From assembly GCA_003599575.1 (NCBI GenBank), contig QZKV01000007.1:1-64000 (forward strand): a stretch of 64,000 nucleotides of DNA, in the 5' to 3' direction. A model generated the notes under the pieces. That model had not been told where the DNA came from. It searched no databases and saw only the letters and a program-made list of their open reading frames with translations. Positions 26,266 to 34,526 of this stretch are shown one piece after another. Position 1 is the first letter of the stretch. Each line of letters begins with the position of its first letter. Both the position numbers and the translations under genes were made by a program. Source of the stretch: Desulfobacteraceae bacterium (GTDB lineage: Bacteria > Desulfobacterota > Desulfobacteria > Desulfobacterales > Desulfosarcinaceae).

Positions 26266-28074
26266 TCAGACTGCTGCTTGCTGATTCTGCCCGTTTCCGG
26301 TGTGAACCCAATTCGTTCGCGCAGCGGGGAGCGTCACTGTAAAACAGGTCCCCTTATTTACTTCTGAAACAAGTTTAATTTCACCATTATGCTTGTGAAC
26401 AATGGAACTGGTAATCGCCAATCCCAGGCCGGTGCCTTTGTCTTCTCCTTTGGTGGTAAAAAACGGGTCGTAGACCGACTGCTGGATGCCTGCCGGAATC
26501 CCGCAGCCGTTATCGGCGATTTCTACATGAACAACCCCATCATAGGCATACGTCTTGATTCTGATCTTGCGTTCGCCCCTAGGGTTTTGTTCCAAAGCGT
26601 CAATGGCATTGGTCATCAGGTTTAAGAATATTTGCTGCAGGCCATCATCATCGCCGGTGATAAGCGGTAGTGAACCCTCTTTGACCCTTTCGGTTTCTAT
26701 CCACTTGACCTTAAAGTTGTGGTCCAGGAGGTTTTGAACTTTGTCCAGGATAACATCGATGTCTATTTGTGTGAAAACTTCCTGAGCATTCCGCGTGAAT
26801 GGGCGGAATTTAGAAATTATGGTCTTGAGACGTTCGGTTTGCTGGCAAACAATCGATAGAAAATGGCGTTGCTCTTCGGGCGATATACCCATTTTGAGAA
26901 GTTCGGCGTAGCCGCTGATGGCATTGAGCGGCTGCCCGATCTCATGAACGATCCCGGCGCTCATCTGCCCAAAAGTGCTCATTTTGGCTGCCCTCAAAAG
27001 CATGGCTTGACCCTGCTTGAGTTTATCGCTCATTTCATTGAAGGTTTGCGCCAGATGGTCAAACTCATCGCCGCTTGAAATCTCCACATGGCAGCCGAAT
27101 TCACCCTGGGCGATTTTTTGCGCACCGATTCTCAATGCTTCAATGGGGGTCGTTCTGTTTCGGATCGCCCGGAGCGAAAGCAGCAGAATGATCCAAAAAG
27201 TGAGCAAAACCATGAGAAAGAAGCTCAATTTAAAATGAGAAACCGGCGCTATGATTGAAGCCCTGGATTGGCTTAAAACAATTGTCCATTCCGGACTCGC
27301 AAAGCGGTGATTCAAAAAGAGGGACCAATAGATATTGGTGTAAGCTTCACCGCCGTGGCTGGTTTCGAATCCCCCTGAAAAAGGGTTCCGATGATGCGCC
27401 TTGGAAAAGTGATCATGCAATTGAAAGTTTGGAATGCTGGATATGAGCGTTTGGTTTCCAGCAGAAAGGACGGACATTTCGATTTCAGGGGCAAAGGCGC
27501 CTTCGGACCCAATGCCCCATAGGTATATCGGGTTGATCTCTCCGGCGAGGATGCCTTGGGCCGGCAGGTCGGTATCGATGCTTTTCAACATGTATATAGA
27601 GGGAAAGCGTTCGGCGCCGGAAAGAATTCTGATGACCGTTTGCCCGGCTCCCGGCTGTGTCCCTTTGTCTATCTCAGGATACGGAAGATCAGCCAAATGA
27701 TCGCTGATGGGAGTGGTTCGACCGTCCGGCAGCAGCAGAAGTATACGTCTTAGGCCGCTGCCCTCCTTCGTTATCGGATTAAACGGATCCTTTTCGAACC
27801 GCTCCCGGCCTCCGTGCGTAAAATCCCATGCTACTGTGTTTAACTGATCCTCAATTGCGATCAGACGCTCATAGATCTGGAATCCATTACTTTTACATAG
27901 TTGGCGAAGGCGGTCTTCAGCTTGCTGCTTGAGTTGACGGCCGACGGAAAAGAAGGACACGACCGATATGATCAGCAATGGTATGATCGCACACAGGACG
28001 AACATGAAAAATATTCGCCTGGCGATCTTGCTGGTTAAAAAGCGCTTATCGATGTTCCACTGGGTGTTTCCCAT
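26266..28074 (-). CDS. Membrane sensor histidine kinase (orphan)
   Basis: A 602-residue kinase. One membrane segment near residues 19-45, an extracytoplasmic sensor region to about 270, a second membrane segment (about 275-300), and a HAMP region (IEALRIGAQKIAQGEFG). Next come a HisKA domain with the phosphorylated His in IVHEIGQPLNAISG and an HATPase with N, G1 and G2 boxes (NLMTNAIDAL, DNGCGIP, GTGLGLAI). No response regulator is adjacent, so it is an orphan here. The upstream pseudopilin gene ends 16 bases before it, so they may share a transcript. Signal unknown. Confidence 0.88.
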   Translation of the reverse strand: MGNTQWNIDKRFLTSKIARRIFFMFVLCAIIPLLIISVVSFFSVGRQLKQQAEDRLRQLCKSNGFQIYERLIAIEDQLNTVAWDFTHGGRERFEKDPFNPITKEGSGLRRILLLLPDGRTTPISDHLADLPYPEIDKGTQPGAGQTVIRILSGAERFPSIYMLKSIDTDLPAQGILAGEINPIYLWGIGSEGAFAPEIEMSVLSAGNQTLISSIPNFQLHDHFSKAHHRNPFSGGFETSHGGEAYTNIYWSLFLNHRFASPEWTIVLSQSRASIIAPVSHFKLSFFLMVLLTFWIILLLSLRAIRNRTTPIEALRIGAQKIAQGEFGCHVEISSGDEFDHLAQTFNEMSDKLKQGQAMLLRAAKMSTFGQMSAGIVHEIGQPLNAISGYAELLKMGISPEEQRHFLSIVCQQTERLKTIISKFRPFTRNAQEVFTQIDIDVILDKVQNLLDHNFKVKWIETERVKEGSLPLITGDDDGLQQIFLNLMTNAIDALEQNPRGERKIRIKTYAYDGVVHVEIADNGCGIPAGIQQSVYDPFFTTKGEDKGTGLGLAITSSIVHKHNGEIKLVSEVNKGTCFTVTLPAARTNWVHTGNGQNQQAAV

Positions 28075-28089
28075 GAACTGCCTCTAACA

Positions 28090-28623
28090 TCAATACTGTG
28101 ATGCGCGTCCAATGAAACTGCCGTCATTGGCCCTGATGATGTCATCCCTGCTTTTCTTTGCCGTTAATGGCCCGGCACTCTCTCCATCCGGCCCCATGCT
28201 CCACAAGTCATAGGTGGAGTTAATCGGGACCAAGAATTTGTCTTTGCGCCATTTGCCCTTTGGCACCAGCGCGAAGCTTTGATAGCGGTATGGGCTGCCC
28301 CATGGATCGTCCAGCACTTCCCTGTCGATTTCCGACAGATCCACCGGCAGTCTGTTGTTTTCCTGCTCGAAAAGATCGATCTCCCTTTGCAGAATTCGTA
28401 TTTCCACGATGGCCCTGGCAACTTTGGCCCTGCTGACATACTCCGAAAAAAGCGGCACGGCAATTGCCGCCAAGGTAGCCACAATGGCGATAACGATCAT
28501 CAGTTCGGTCAGGGTAAAGCCTGTGTGATCAGTGTGAAGTTTTCTCCTGGATACGCAAAATTGGAGAATTATTTTGCGAAAAGTGAGTGCATGGCCGACA
28601 GGGATGCGTGTTGATAATCTCAT
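28090..28623 (-). CDS. Type II secretion/type IV pilus pseudopilin (GspG-like)
   Basis: A 177-residue prepilin-type protein. The N-methylation motif GFTLTELMIVIAIVATLAAIAVP is preceded by an unusually long leader of about 34 residues; no better internal start exists because the nearby Val is GTA. The C-terminal part has DPWGSPYRY and YDLWSMGPDG, features of the GspG major pseudopilin. PilD would cleave after the Gly and the protein would assemble into a pseudopilus. No other secretion genes are nearby, so it is an isolated pseudopilin. Confidence 0.8.
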   Translation of the reverse strand: MRLSTRIPVGHALTFRKIILQFCVSRRKLHTDHTGFTLTELMIVIAIVATLAAIAVPLFSEYVSRAKVARAIVEIRILQREIDLFEQENNRLPVDLSEIDREVLDDPWGSPYRYQSFALVPKGKWRKDKFLVPINSTYDLWSMGPDGESAGPLTAKKSRDDIIRANDGSFIGRASQY

Positions 28624-29213
28624 TTCGCGCTAGGCCCAAAGTGTTGCCCGCCAACTGGCAAGCAGCTTCGTTTGTGATGCGTGCTCGCTGTGGGGCTGCA
28701 AAAAACATACCGTTCAATATGTTGTTTTGCGGATCCCAATATTGATTGGAGGGTATGCCGGTGCAGTGTTTACGGAGAGCCAAGCGCCTGAATATAATCG
28801 GTTTGCGGAATGTTGGGCAACAGGAGGTGCCCGGAGCAACAAATTTAGGATAATGCTTAGGTCATAAAAATTGATAGATAGCATGCTTTTTTGACAGTTT
28901 AGGCCTTCAGACTGACAAAAAGTGGTCCCGATCTCAATCGAGTTCAATGTCCAAGCCCCGTGTGGCGCAGGTATTCAAGGGCGGTACACCGATAGGGTTT
29001 TGAGGAAATTGGCATTTCAAGCCCATCACTGGAAGCGGGAGGTTTTTGAAAAGCTTTGAATCCACTTCTGACCCGCTTCCCAATAGACGCAAAGGGATGT
29101 AATCGGGTGGGATATCGAGATGTCCGGACAGCATGCCCTTCGATTTTCCAGTCGTGTGCGGCTTTTTATCGCGTGTAGATGATTCGATGGGCTGTAAAGA
29201 CCTGGTCTGATTG
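28624..29213. other. Noncoding stretch upstream of pseudopilin
   Basis: About 590 bases. Short open frames exist on the minus strand (for example 28714-28947 and 28934-29284), but their composition does not look like protein and they have no RBS. I see no RNA gene or repeat. Confidence 0.45.
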
Positions 29214-29489
29214 CTAGAATCCGTCTTCTGCGCTGTCCAGGCAGTATTGGCGCCATGAGCATTCCCGCTCATGGCAATCGGCAAGTCCGCGCCGGAAGCA
29301 GTCGGTCATTCCTTCCGTGCGCTGCAGGCTTCGAATCATTGCGGTAATATCCACATAGCGCTTGTTTACTTCGATGCTTTCCGTGACGCTGGGTATGCAG
29401 GGGGAGGACCTTGATGATCCGTTTTTCTCCCCGTCGATTCCCGATTCTGTCTTGATGTGATCGGCCATTTCAAAGATCCAATTTCCCAT
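29214..29489 (-). CDS. Small Cys-containing hypothetical protein
   Basis: A 91-residue protein, not recognised. The C-terminal half is the better-looking part: YVDITAMIRSLQRTEGMTDC, then FRRGLADCHERECSWRQYC, giving four closely spaced cysteines that could bind a metal. The start is uncertain: ATG 29489 or an internal ATG eight codons later, neither with a strong RBS. A perfect inverted repeat lies about 95 bases upstream. The next gene upstream encodes another small Cys protein. Confidence 0.5.
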   Translation of the reverse strand: MGNWIFEMADHIKTESGIDGEKNGSSRSSPCIPSVTESIEVNKRYVDITAMIRSLQRTEGMTDCFRRGLADCHERECSWRQYCLDSAEDGF

Positions 29490-29581
29490 TATGACATAAA
29501 CTTTCTACTGTACCGGTTCGTATCCTTTTCAAGATATATCCCGGCTCGCAGGTAAATGGAACATATGAACGGCAACGACTC

Positions 29582-29613
29582 GGGAAAAATCCCAAGTACT
29601 CGGGATTTTTCCC
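29582..29613. repeat. Perfect 12-bp inverted repeat GGGAAAAATCCC
   Basis: GGGAAAAATCCC (29582-29593) and its reverse complement GGGATTTTTCCC (29602-29613) are separated by eight bases. Each arm is itself nearly palindromic, so the site has nested symmetry better suited to protein binding than to a simple terminator. It sits between two minus-strand small Cys-protein genes. Confidence 0.6.
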
Positions 29614-29689
29614 TAGACCCAGGGGGGAGTTTGGATCCGCATCCATCAATACTTCCCGATCAAAATCTCGTCATTTGCTGACGGATCGA

Positions 29690-29890
29690 TCAGCAGGCAT
29701 TCAATGCACTGGCGAACGGGGAAGCGATCTGGAAGCGGCTTTCTTCCGTGAAATCTACGGCCGTGTAAACATTGCTCTCTCTGCGTGCCAATTGCATCCC
29801 CTGAATGTTTTGGATCAACTCACAGGTCTTCAAACACTCGTCTTTAGGGAAGTTTCTTTTTTTGCAGGCTTTACACGGAGACGAGATCAT
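29690..29890 (-). CDS. Small Cys-motif hypothetical protein (CxxC-x9-CxxxC)
   Basis: A 66-residue protein beginning MISSPCKACKKRNFPKDEC and continuing LKTCELIQNIQGMQLARRE. The CKAC and CLKTC pairs suggest a small zinc or iron-sulfur site. The ATG at 29890 has AAAGGAG upstream; the frame extends further to 29938 without support. Family not recognised. It belongs with the neighbouring small Cys protein and lies upstream of the kinase/regulator pair's far end. Confidence 0.6.
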   Translation of the reverse strand: MISSPCKACKKRNFPKDECLKTCELIQNIQGMQLARRESNVYTAVDFTEESRFQIASPFASALNAC

Positions 29891-30083
29891 TGGAAGCTCC
29901 TTTCGCATTTGGGTATAACCGTGTGAAACATTTACCATAGAGAGAACTCTTCCATCGCGTTCAAAGTGACTATACAGAATGGCGCCGGTGCTTGTCGATA
30001 AGGCACCACGCTCATTTTTATGGGGGATTCAGGGGGGCTTGGGGAGAAATCCCGGGAGGGGAAGGCTGAAAGAGGTCGTTTTT

Positions 30084-30761
30084 CTACTCTTTCCACAAAT
30101 CCACATCGATGAGCCCCAGCCTCGCGGCGTAGCGCACCAACTCCATTGCGCTGTGGATATTCAACTTGCGCATGATGTTGGCACGATGGTTTTCGACCGT
30201 TTTGATGCTGATGCACAAGCGTTCGGCAATTTGGCCCTTGGAAGCGCCTTCAGCCAGCATGCGCATGATCTCTTGTTCGCGGGACGTCAGTTTGCCGTAT
30301 CCGGCATCGCTGACTTTGGCTTCCTTCACGGGAGATTTCATCAGTTTGGCGACTACTTCATGAGAGATGGAGGTGTCGAGAAAATATTCTCCCGAGATAA
30401 CTGCTTCGAGGGCCTGGGCCAGGCGTTCCGCCGCCGATTCCTTCACCACGTAACCGGTGGCGCCGGACTGGAAAGCTTCCACGATATGGTCGATTTTGGA
30501 ATGCATGCTGAGGATCATAATCCGCGTGCGGGGAAGATGGTGCCGGATCTTGCGCGCCACCTCCATACCGCTTTCATCCGGCAAAGAGATGTCCAACAAG
30601 ACCACGTCCGGTTTCAGTCTGCCTGCCTTCTCAAAGCCTTCACGTCCGGTCCCGGCTTCATCCACAACTTCGAAACGGCTGTGGCGGGCGATAATGGTTT
30701 TGATGCCCTCTCGGAACAGCGGATGATCGTCAATGATCAGAATGCGCCTCTTCTCGGTCAC
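30084..30761 (-). CDS. NarL/FixJ-type response regulator
   Basis: A 225-residue regulator. The receiver domain has DD at 11-12, the phosphorylation site Asp57 in VVLLDISLP, and Lys near 107 in YVVKESA. The LuxR-type HTH near the C-terminus reads LTSREQEIMRMLAEGASKGQIAERL followed by SIKTVENHRANIMRKL. Translation starts at GTG (30761) with AAGGAG upstream, inside the end of the kinase gene (32-base overlap), so the two are coupled and form a cognate pair. Confidence 0.92.
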   Translation of the reverse strand: MTEKRRILIIDDHPLFREGIKTIIARHSRFEVVDEAGTGREGFEKAGRLKPDVVLLDISLPDESGMEVARKIRHHLPRTRIMILSMHSKIDHIVEAFQSGATGYVVKESAAERLAQALEAVISGEYFLDTSISHEVVAKLMKSPVKEAKVSDAGYGKLTSREQEIMRMLAEGASKGQIAERLCISIKTVENHRANIMRKLNIHSAMELVRYAARLGLIDVDLWKE

Positions 30762-32802
30762 GGTAGTACTCCTTGATGGGAATAGTAATGAAAATGCCGG
30801 CCCCCTTGTTCAGGCGCGACCGGATATCGATGGCGCCGTTGAGCAAGCTGACCCTTTCGACCATGCTTTGCAGGCCCATGCGTTTTTCTTTATACGACTT
30901 TTCACGCCAGTTGGTGACGTCGAAACCCTTGCCGTCATCGATGATGCGCAGCATCAGATTGGGCGAAGAGGCCACCAGGCGAATGGTGACCCCTTTGGCC
31001 TCGGCATGTTTTTTTACGTTGTGCAAGGCTTCCTGAATCAGGCGGTAGATGTTGATCTGGAAATCCTGGTCCAGAGTCAAATCGTCCAGCCCGGCGGCGA
31101 TGAAATCGATCTTCAGGTCGTTGGTTTGGGCAAAATCTTCGCAGTACAAAAACAGGGTGCGCACCAAGCCGAGTTGATCCAGACCTGGGGGACGAAGGTC
31201 GTACGCCAAATTGCGCACCTCCGAAATCGAGCGCTGCAGAATTTCAATCGTGCCGTTCAGCTGCCTGCGAAATTCTTCGCTCTCCGGGGGATGCGAACCG
31301 AACAAAGTCTGCAGGCGTATTTTAAGCGATGACAAATCCTGGGCGATATGGTCGTGCAAATCGCGGGAGATCCGGTAGCGTTCGGTTTCCTGGGCCTTGA
31401 GCAGCTCGTGTGTCAAGGTGCGGATCTGCCGGCGGGTTTTGTGGCGTTCGGTAAGATCCACCCCGACCCACAGGAATTCGACAGTTTTTCCTTCGTCATT
31501 GAAAATCGGCCGATTGGTCCAGGCGACCCATACCCGTTCGCCGTTGCGCCGCTTGTTTTCCAATTCTCTGATTGTGAATTTTTCCGGATTGACGTAGAAA
31601 TCATCTATCTCAGCCTGTATGCTGCGGCCGTTGCTGCGGATGGTCGGCAAAATGGTTTCCAGAAGAGAACGTCCCAGGATTTCTTCTTCCTCATATCCGA
31701 AGAACTGCTGGGCGTACTCGTTGAAAAACGTGATCCGGCCCTGGGTATTGAAGCGGATAATGAGGCTGTTGGCATTTTGGACCAGGTCGCGGTATTTGGC
31801 TTCGCTTTGGCGCAGCGCTTCTTCGGACTGCTTGCGCGAAGTGATATCGCGGGCAGTGGTGTGAATGCAGGGTATACCGGCGAAAGTTATTTTGCTGCTG
31901 CTGAATTCGGCACAGATGACCAAACCGTTCTTTAGGCGGAGGGTGGTTTCGCTGTCGAACGACTCACCGGCCTGGATGCGGTTGAAATATTCCTGATAGG
32001 TCTTTAAATCGATGCTGTTGTCCAGGTCCTGAATGCGCTTGTGAATCAGGTCCGGTTTGCTGAGGCCGGTCAGCGCAGTGGCTGCGTCATTGGCATCCAG
32101 AATGCAGCCGTTGCCGTTGCTGATGATGATGGCATCGCGCGACCCCTCGAACAAGCTTCGATAGCGCTTCTGGCTCTCGCGCAGTGTCTTTTCAATCTGG
32201 ATGCGTTCTTCGATTTCAAGGCGCAACTGCACGTTGGCATGGGTCAGTTCGGCCGTTCGCGCCCTGACCATTTCTTCCAGGTGATCGCGGTGCTTGCGCA
32301 GCTCTTCTTCGTTTTGTCTGCGATCGTGGATATCCATCATCAGGCCGTATTTGGAAACCGTACCATCGACATGCCGAACAGGCGCGTTGACCACCTGGTA
32401 CCAGCGCCGGTTGACGGGGCTGATCACTTCCCAAGCCACAGTCTCGCCGCCTCTGATAATCCGGTGGTTGATGCACCAGGGGCAAACCGTACGCCGTCCG
32501 AAGGCTTTAAAACAAAGATCGCCTGTGGCATCAAAGCCAAGGTGTTGGATCATCCGGTCGTTGAGATATTCGATACGGTAATCTTTCGAGCAGATGTAGA
32601 TCAGGCCGTCGAAAGCCTCGACCATGGCGTTGAACAGCCGCTGATTTTCTTCTAGAATTGCCAAAAGAGGCCGCAGGTCGCCAATTGCCAAAAGAGGCCG
32701 CAGGTCGCCGGCCTCGCTATCGATGGCGGTGGGACCCTTGCGTAAAAATGACTGCCAATGCACCCAAGCGCTGCCCGGGGGTGGGGCGGCGTCAGCACCC
32801 AT
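30730..32802 (-). CDS. PAS-domain histidine kinase of the NarX/HisKA_3 type
   Basis: A 690-residue kinase without membrane segments. Three PAS domains are visible: about residues 55-160 (with a CPWC motif), 215-330 (RYRSLFEGSRDAIIISNGNG) and 340-460 (KYRDLVQNANSLIIRF). The HisKA_3 phospho-acceptor helix is RDLHDHIAQDLSSLK near residue 478, followed by an HATPase with DDGKGF and the final GAGIFITIPI. Its regulator is encoded next with a 32-base overlap. Near the N-terminus an 18-residue stretch is a 9-residue unit repeated twice. The sensed signal is likely cytoplasmic redox or a small ligand. Confidence 0.9.
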   Translation of the reverse strand: MGADAAPPPGSAWVHWQSFLRKGPTAIDSEAGDLRPLLAIGDLRPLLAILEENQRLFNAMVEAFDGLIYICSKDYRIEYLNDRMIQHLGFDATGDLCFKAFGRRTVCPWCINHRIIRGGETVAWEVISPVNRRWYQVVNAPVRHVDGTVSKYGLMMDIHDRRQNEEELRKHRDHLEEMVRARTAELTHANVQLRLEIEERIQIEKTLRESQKRYRSLFEGSRDAIIISNGNGCILDANDAATALTGLSKPDLIHKRIQDLDNSIDLKTYQEYFNRIQAGESFDSETTLRLKNGLVICAEFSSSKITFAGIPCIHTTARDITSRKQSEEALRQSEAKYRDLVQNANSLIIRFNTQGRITFFNEYAQQFFGYEEEEILGRSLLETILPTIRSNGRSIQAEIDDFYVNPEKFTIRELENKRRNGERVWVAWTNRPIFNDEGKTVEFLWVGVDLTERHKTRRQIRTLTHELLKAQETERYRISRDLHDHIAQDLSSLKIRLQTLFGSHPPESEEFRRQLNGTIEILQRSISEVRNLAYDLRPPGLDQLGLVRTLFLYCEDFAQTNDLKIDFIAAGLDDLTLDQDFQINIYRLIQEALHNVKKHAEAKGVTIRLVASSPNLMLRIIDDGKGFDVTNWREKSYKEKRMGLQSMVERVSLLNGAIDIRSRLNKGAGIFITIPIKEYYRDREEAHSDH
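32656..32709. repeat. In-frame 27-bp tandem duplication inside the kinase gene
   Basis: Two exact copies, 32656-32682 and 32683-32709, lie head to tail and encode LLAIGDLRP twice near residues 32-48 of the kinase. Being a multiple of three it keeps the frame. Exact identity suggests a recent slippage event. Confidence 0.9.
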
Positions 32803-33374
32803 GTGTCCGATCTCTTTCAGTCCGCAGGCGGTTCATCTCATGAAAACCAGCAGGGCTTATTGAACTCAATGCGTCTGCAATTTGGAAAAAAACGAACCTA
32901 ACTTGCCATGAATGTCCTTAAAAAGAAAGGAAAATCTAACCAGCCGGGCAGGTAAAGGAAAGAACCCATAGGTAACAGGAATTCGCCCTCTTCCGAGCGG
33001 GGCGCAACGGAGCGCTAAGTACACATGTTCCTAAATAGTATGACCAACTATTCGGGGCGGAGTCGGTATCGGGGTCGCAATCGAATTCGATATCGATGCC
33101 GATTCCGATACCGACCCCGAGGCCGACCAATTCACCGACTAAACAAATCCCCCCAAGGGCCGGCGGGCAACCATCTCCGTCCCGGACGACCCGCCCCGTG
33201 GACCTTAACTGAATCCTTTTGCGCAGGAATTGCTGCACATATGGTTCCCCCGCTTTACTTGCCGGTTTTTTTATGTCAAATTTGGACTCGAAAGAGACCT
33301 TCACCGGCCGGCATAAATCAACCAACCGCAGTCGGTGCCTTGTTTTGAACACGTTATGTGACCAGGAAATCCTT
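32803..33374. other. Noncoding stretch holding the dispersed repeat
   Basis: About 570 bases between the divergent kinase gene and a small hypothetical gene. It contains the TATCGG-type element at 33003-33130. The rest is GC-rich with no gene-like frame and no visible promoter consensus. Confidence 0.5.
33003..33130 (-). repeat. Dispersed intergenic repeat, copy 1 (minus orientation)
   Basis: A run of degenerate TCGGNA hexamers around a central symmetric ATCGAATTCGAT core, flanked on one side by a conserved AGGAACATGTGTACTTAGC. It is the reverse complement of the copy near 51.9 kb: about 33 bases of the core agree almost exactly, and the flank is shared too. Shorter traces occur at 7931-7955 and 57299-57315. 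Confidence 0.7.
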
Positions 33375-33734
33375 ATGGAAACTCGACAGGCCATAATTTC
33401 GTTTTCGCAAAGTGAAAAAATCAAGAGCGGATTGATTTGGTGTTCCCAGTGTGTCCACATTCTCCAAAACCTGCCTGCGCCGGAACAGCAAGGTGCCCTG
33501 AGGCTGTTGCAGGCACTGGTTGCCATGATCGGTTCCGAAGCTCAAGTTTCCCGGCAGGCTTCCCAGGACCCGGTATGGTCGGAAGTGGACAAGATTTTGA
33601 ACAATGCCCGTATCATGATTGACTCTGGTGTGGGCCATGAAGTCGATTACCATTTTACACAGGCCCTGTCCCAAGTGAACCGGATCGGTCAAAGAGCCAT
33701 GACCCATTTGATGGACAAGGGCCTGTTGACCTGA
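33375..33734 (+). CDS. Hypothetical helical protein
   Basis: A 119-residue protein, not recognised. Mostly helical in look, with WCSQC near the N-terminal third and no signal peptide or membrane segment. The ATG at 33375 has AGGAAAT upstream; a longer frame from 33219 is unlikely. It is followed 16 bases later by cutA, so it may be the first gene of a three-gene unit. Confidence 0.55.
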   Translation: METRQAIISFSQSEKIKSGLIWCSQCVHILQNLPAPEQQGALRLLQALVAMIGSEAQVSRQASQDPVWSEVDKILNNARIMIDSGVGHEVDYHFTQALSQVNRIGQRAMTHLMDKGLLT

Positions 33735-33750
33735 AAAGCGGAGAAGGGCA

Positions 33751-34074
33751 ATGGAGACCTTTTTCATCTATGTGACCACAAAGGACAAGGCCGAAGCGCG
33801 CTCCATCGGCCGATATCTGGTGCAGTCGCGTCTGGCCGCGTGTGTCAATATCTTTGAGCAGATGAATTCGATGTATATCTGGCAGGATCAATTTCAAGAC
33901 GACCAAGAGGCCGTGTTGATCGCAAAAACCACCCAACAGCGTCTGCCTGAACTCATCGAAGCGATCAAGAGCCGGCACAGCTACGATGTCCCCTGTATCG
34001 TCAGCCTGCCTATCCAGGACGGCAACCCGTCCTTTTTGCAATGGATAGCGGGGCAGGTGGAGGAAAAAACATGA
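33751..34074 (+). CDS. cutA: CutA1 divalent-cation tolerance protein
   Basis: A 107-residue protein of full CutA1 length with the family start FIYVTTKDKAEARSIGRYLVQSRLAACVNI and the later SYDVPCIVSLPI (family consensus YevPEI). CutA1 forms trimers with a ferredoxin-like fold and binds copper and other divalent metals. Its stop overlaps the start of the next gene (ATGA), giving translational coupling. Confidence 0.93.
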   Translation: METFFIYVTTKDKAEARSIGRYLVQSRLAACVNIFEQMNSMYIWQDQFQDDQEAVLIAKTTQQRLPELIEAIKSRHSYDVPCIVSLPIQDGNPSFLQWIAGQVEEKT

Positions 34075-34334
34075 AAGACGACCGCGGCTTGTACTACTAT
34101 CCTTTTCCGACCAATAAACGCGTGCGGATGTACGTCCGGCAAAATATGGACGAAATTGAGTTCCGGATGTGGAACCAGGATGACCCGCAATTGTGGGAGG
34201 ACCATGGCTGGGTGCCACACAGCGCCATCATTCAGGCCCAGGCCATGTACACGGGGCGCGGTTTCGACCCCAGAAGGGCTTATGACCTGGATCTGGCCAG
34301 GGCGCTGTTCCGAGAGAATCAGATTTCCCGGTGA
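34071..34334 (+). CDS. Hypothetical protein coupled to cutA
   Basis: An 87-residue protein beginning MKDDRGLYYYPFPTNKRVRMYVRQ, with no named family that I recognise. It is rich in aromatic and charged residues, with no membrane segment. Its ATG overlaps the cutA stop as ATGA, so the two are coupled. The short length and soluble look suggest a small regulatory or binding protein; function unknown. Confidence 0.6.
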   Translation: MKDDRGLYYYPFPTNKRVRMYVRQNMDEIEFRMWNQDDPQLWEDHGWVPHSAIIQAQAMYTGRGFDPRRAYDLDLARALFRENQISR

Positions 34335-34364
34335 CCATGATAAAAATGCTTTGAAGCAGATAAC

Positions 34365-34384
34365 CGTGCAGGTCAACCTGCACG
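34365..34384. promoter_or_regulatory. 20-bp palindrome upstream of the nucleoside transporter gene
   Basis: CGTGCAGGT and ACCTGCACG flank a two-base centre, and a further GTGCACGG follows at about 34394, giving three related half-sites. It lies 143 bases before the transporter gene and could be an operator for it, or a terminator stem for the preceding gene; there is no T tract. Confidence 0.35.
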
Positions 34385-34526
34385 TTCACGTGCACGGAGA
34401 TCCCTCTTACACCGTGAGAGCATAGCCATATCGCTTTTGCAGAATGATCAAGTTCATGGTTTGTGAAACGCAACCAACTGAGCGAAGTAGATAACCAGAA
34501 TTGACAATTCAAGCGGAACATAGAGC

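Noticed and set aside
28934..29284. 116-codon minus-strand frame
   Set aside because: It overlaps the better-looking small Cys gene, has no RBS, and its sequence lacks secondary-structure character.
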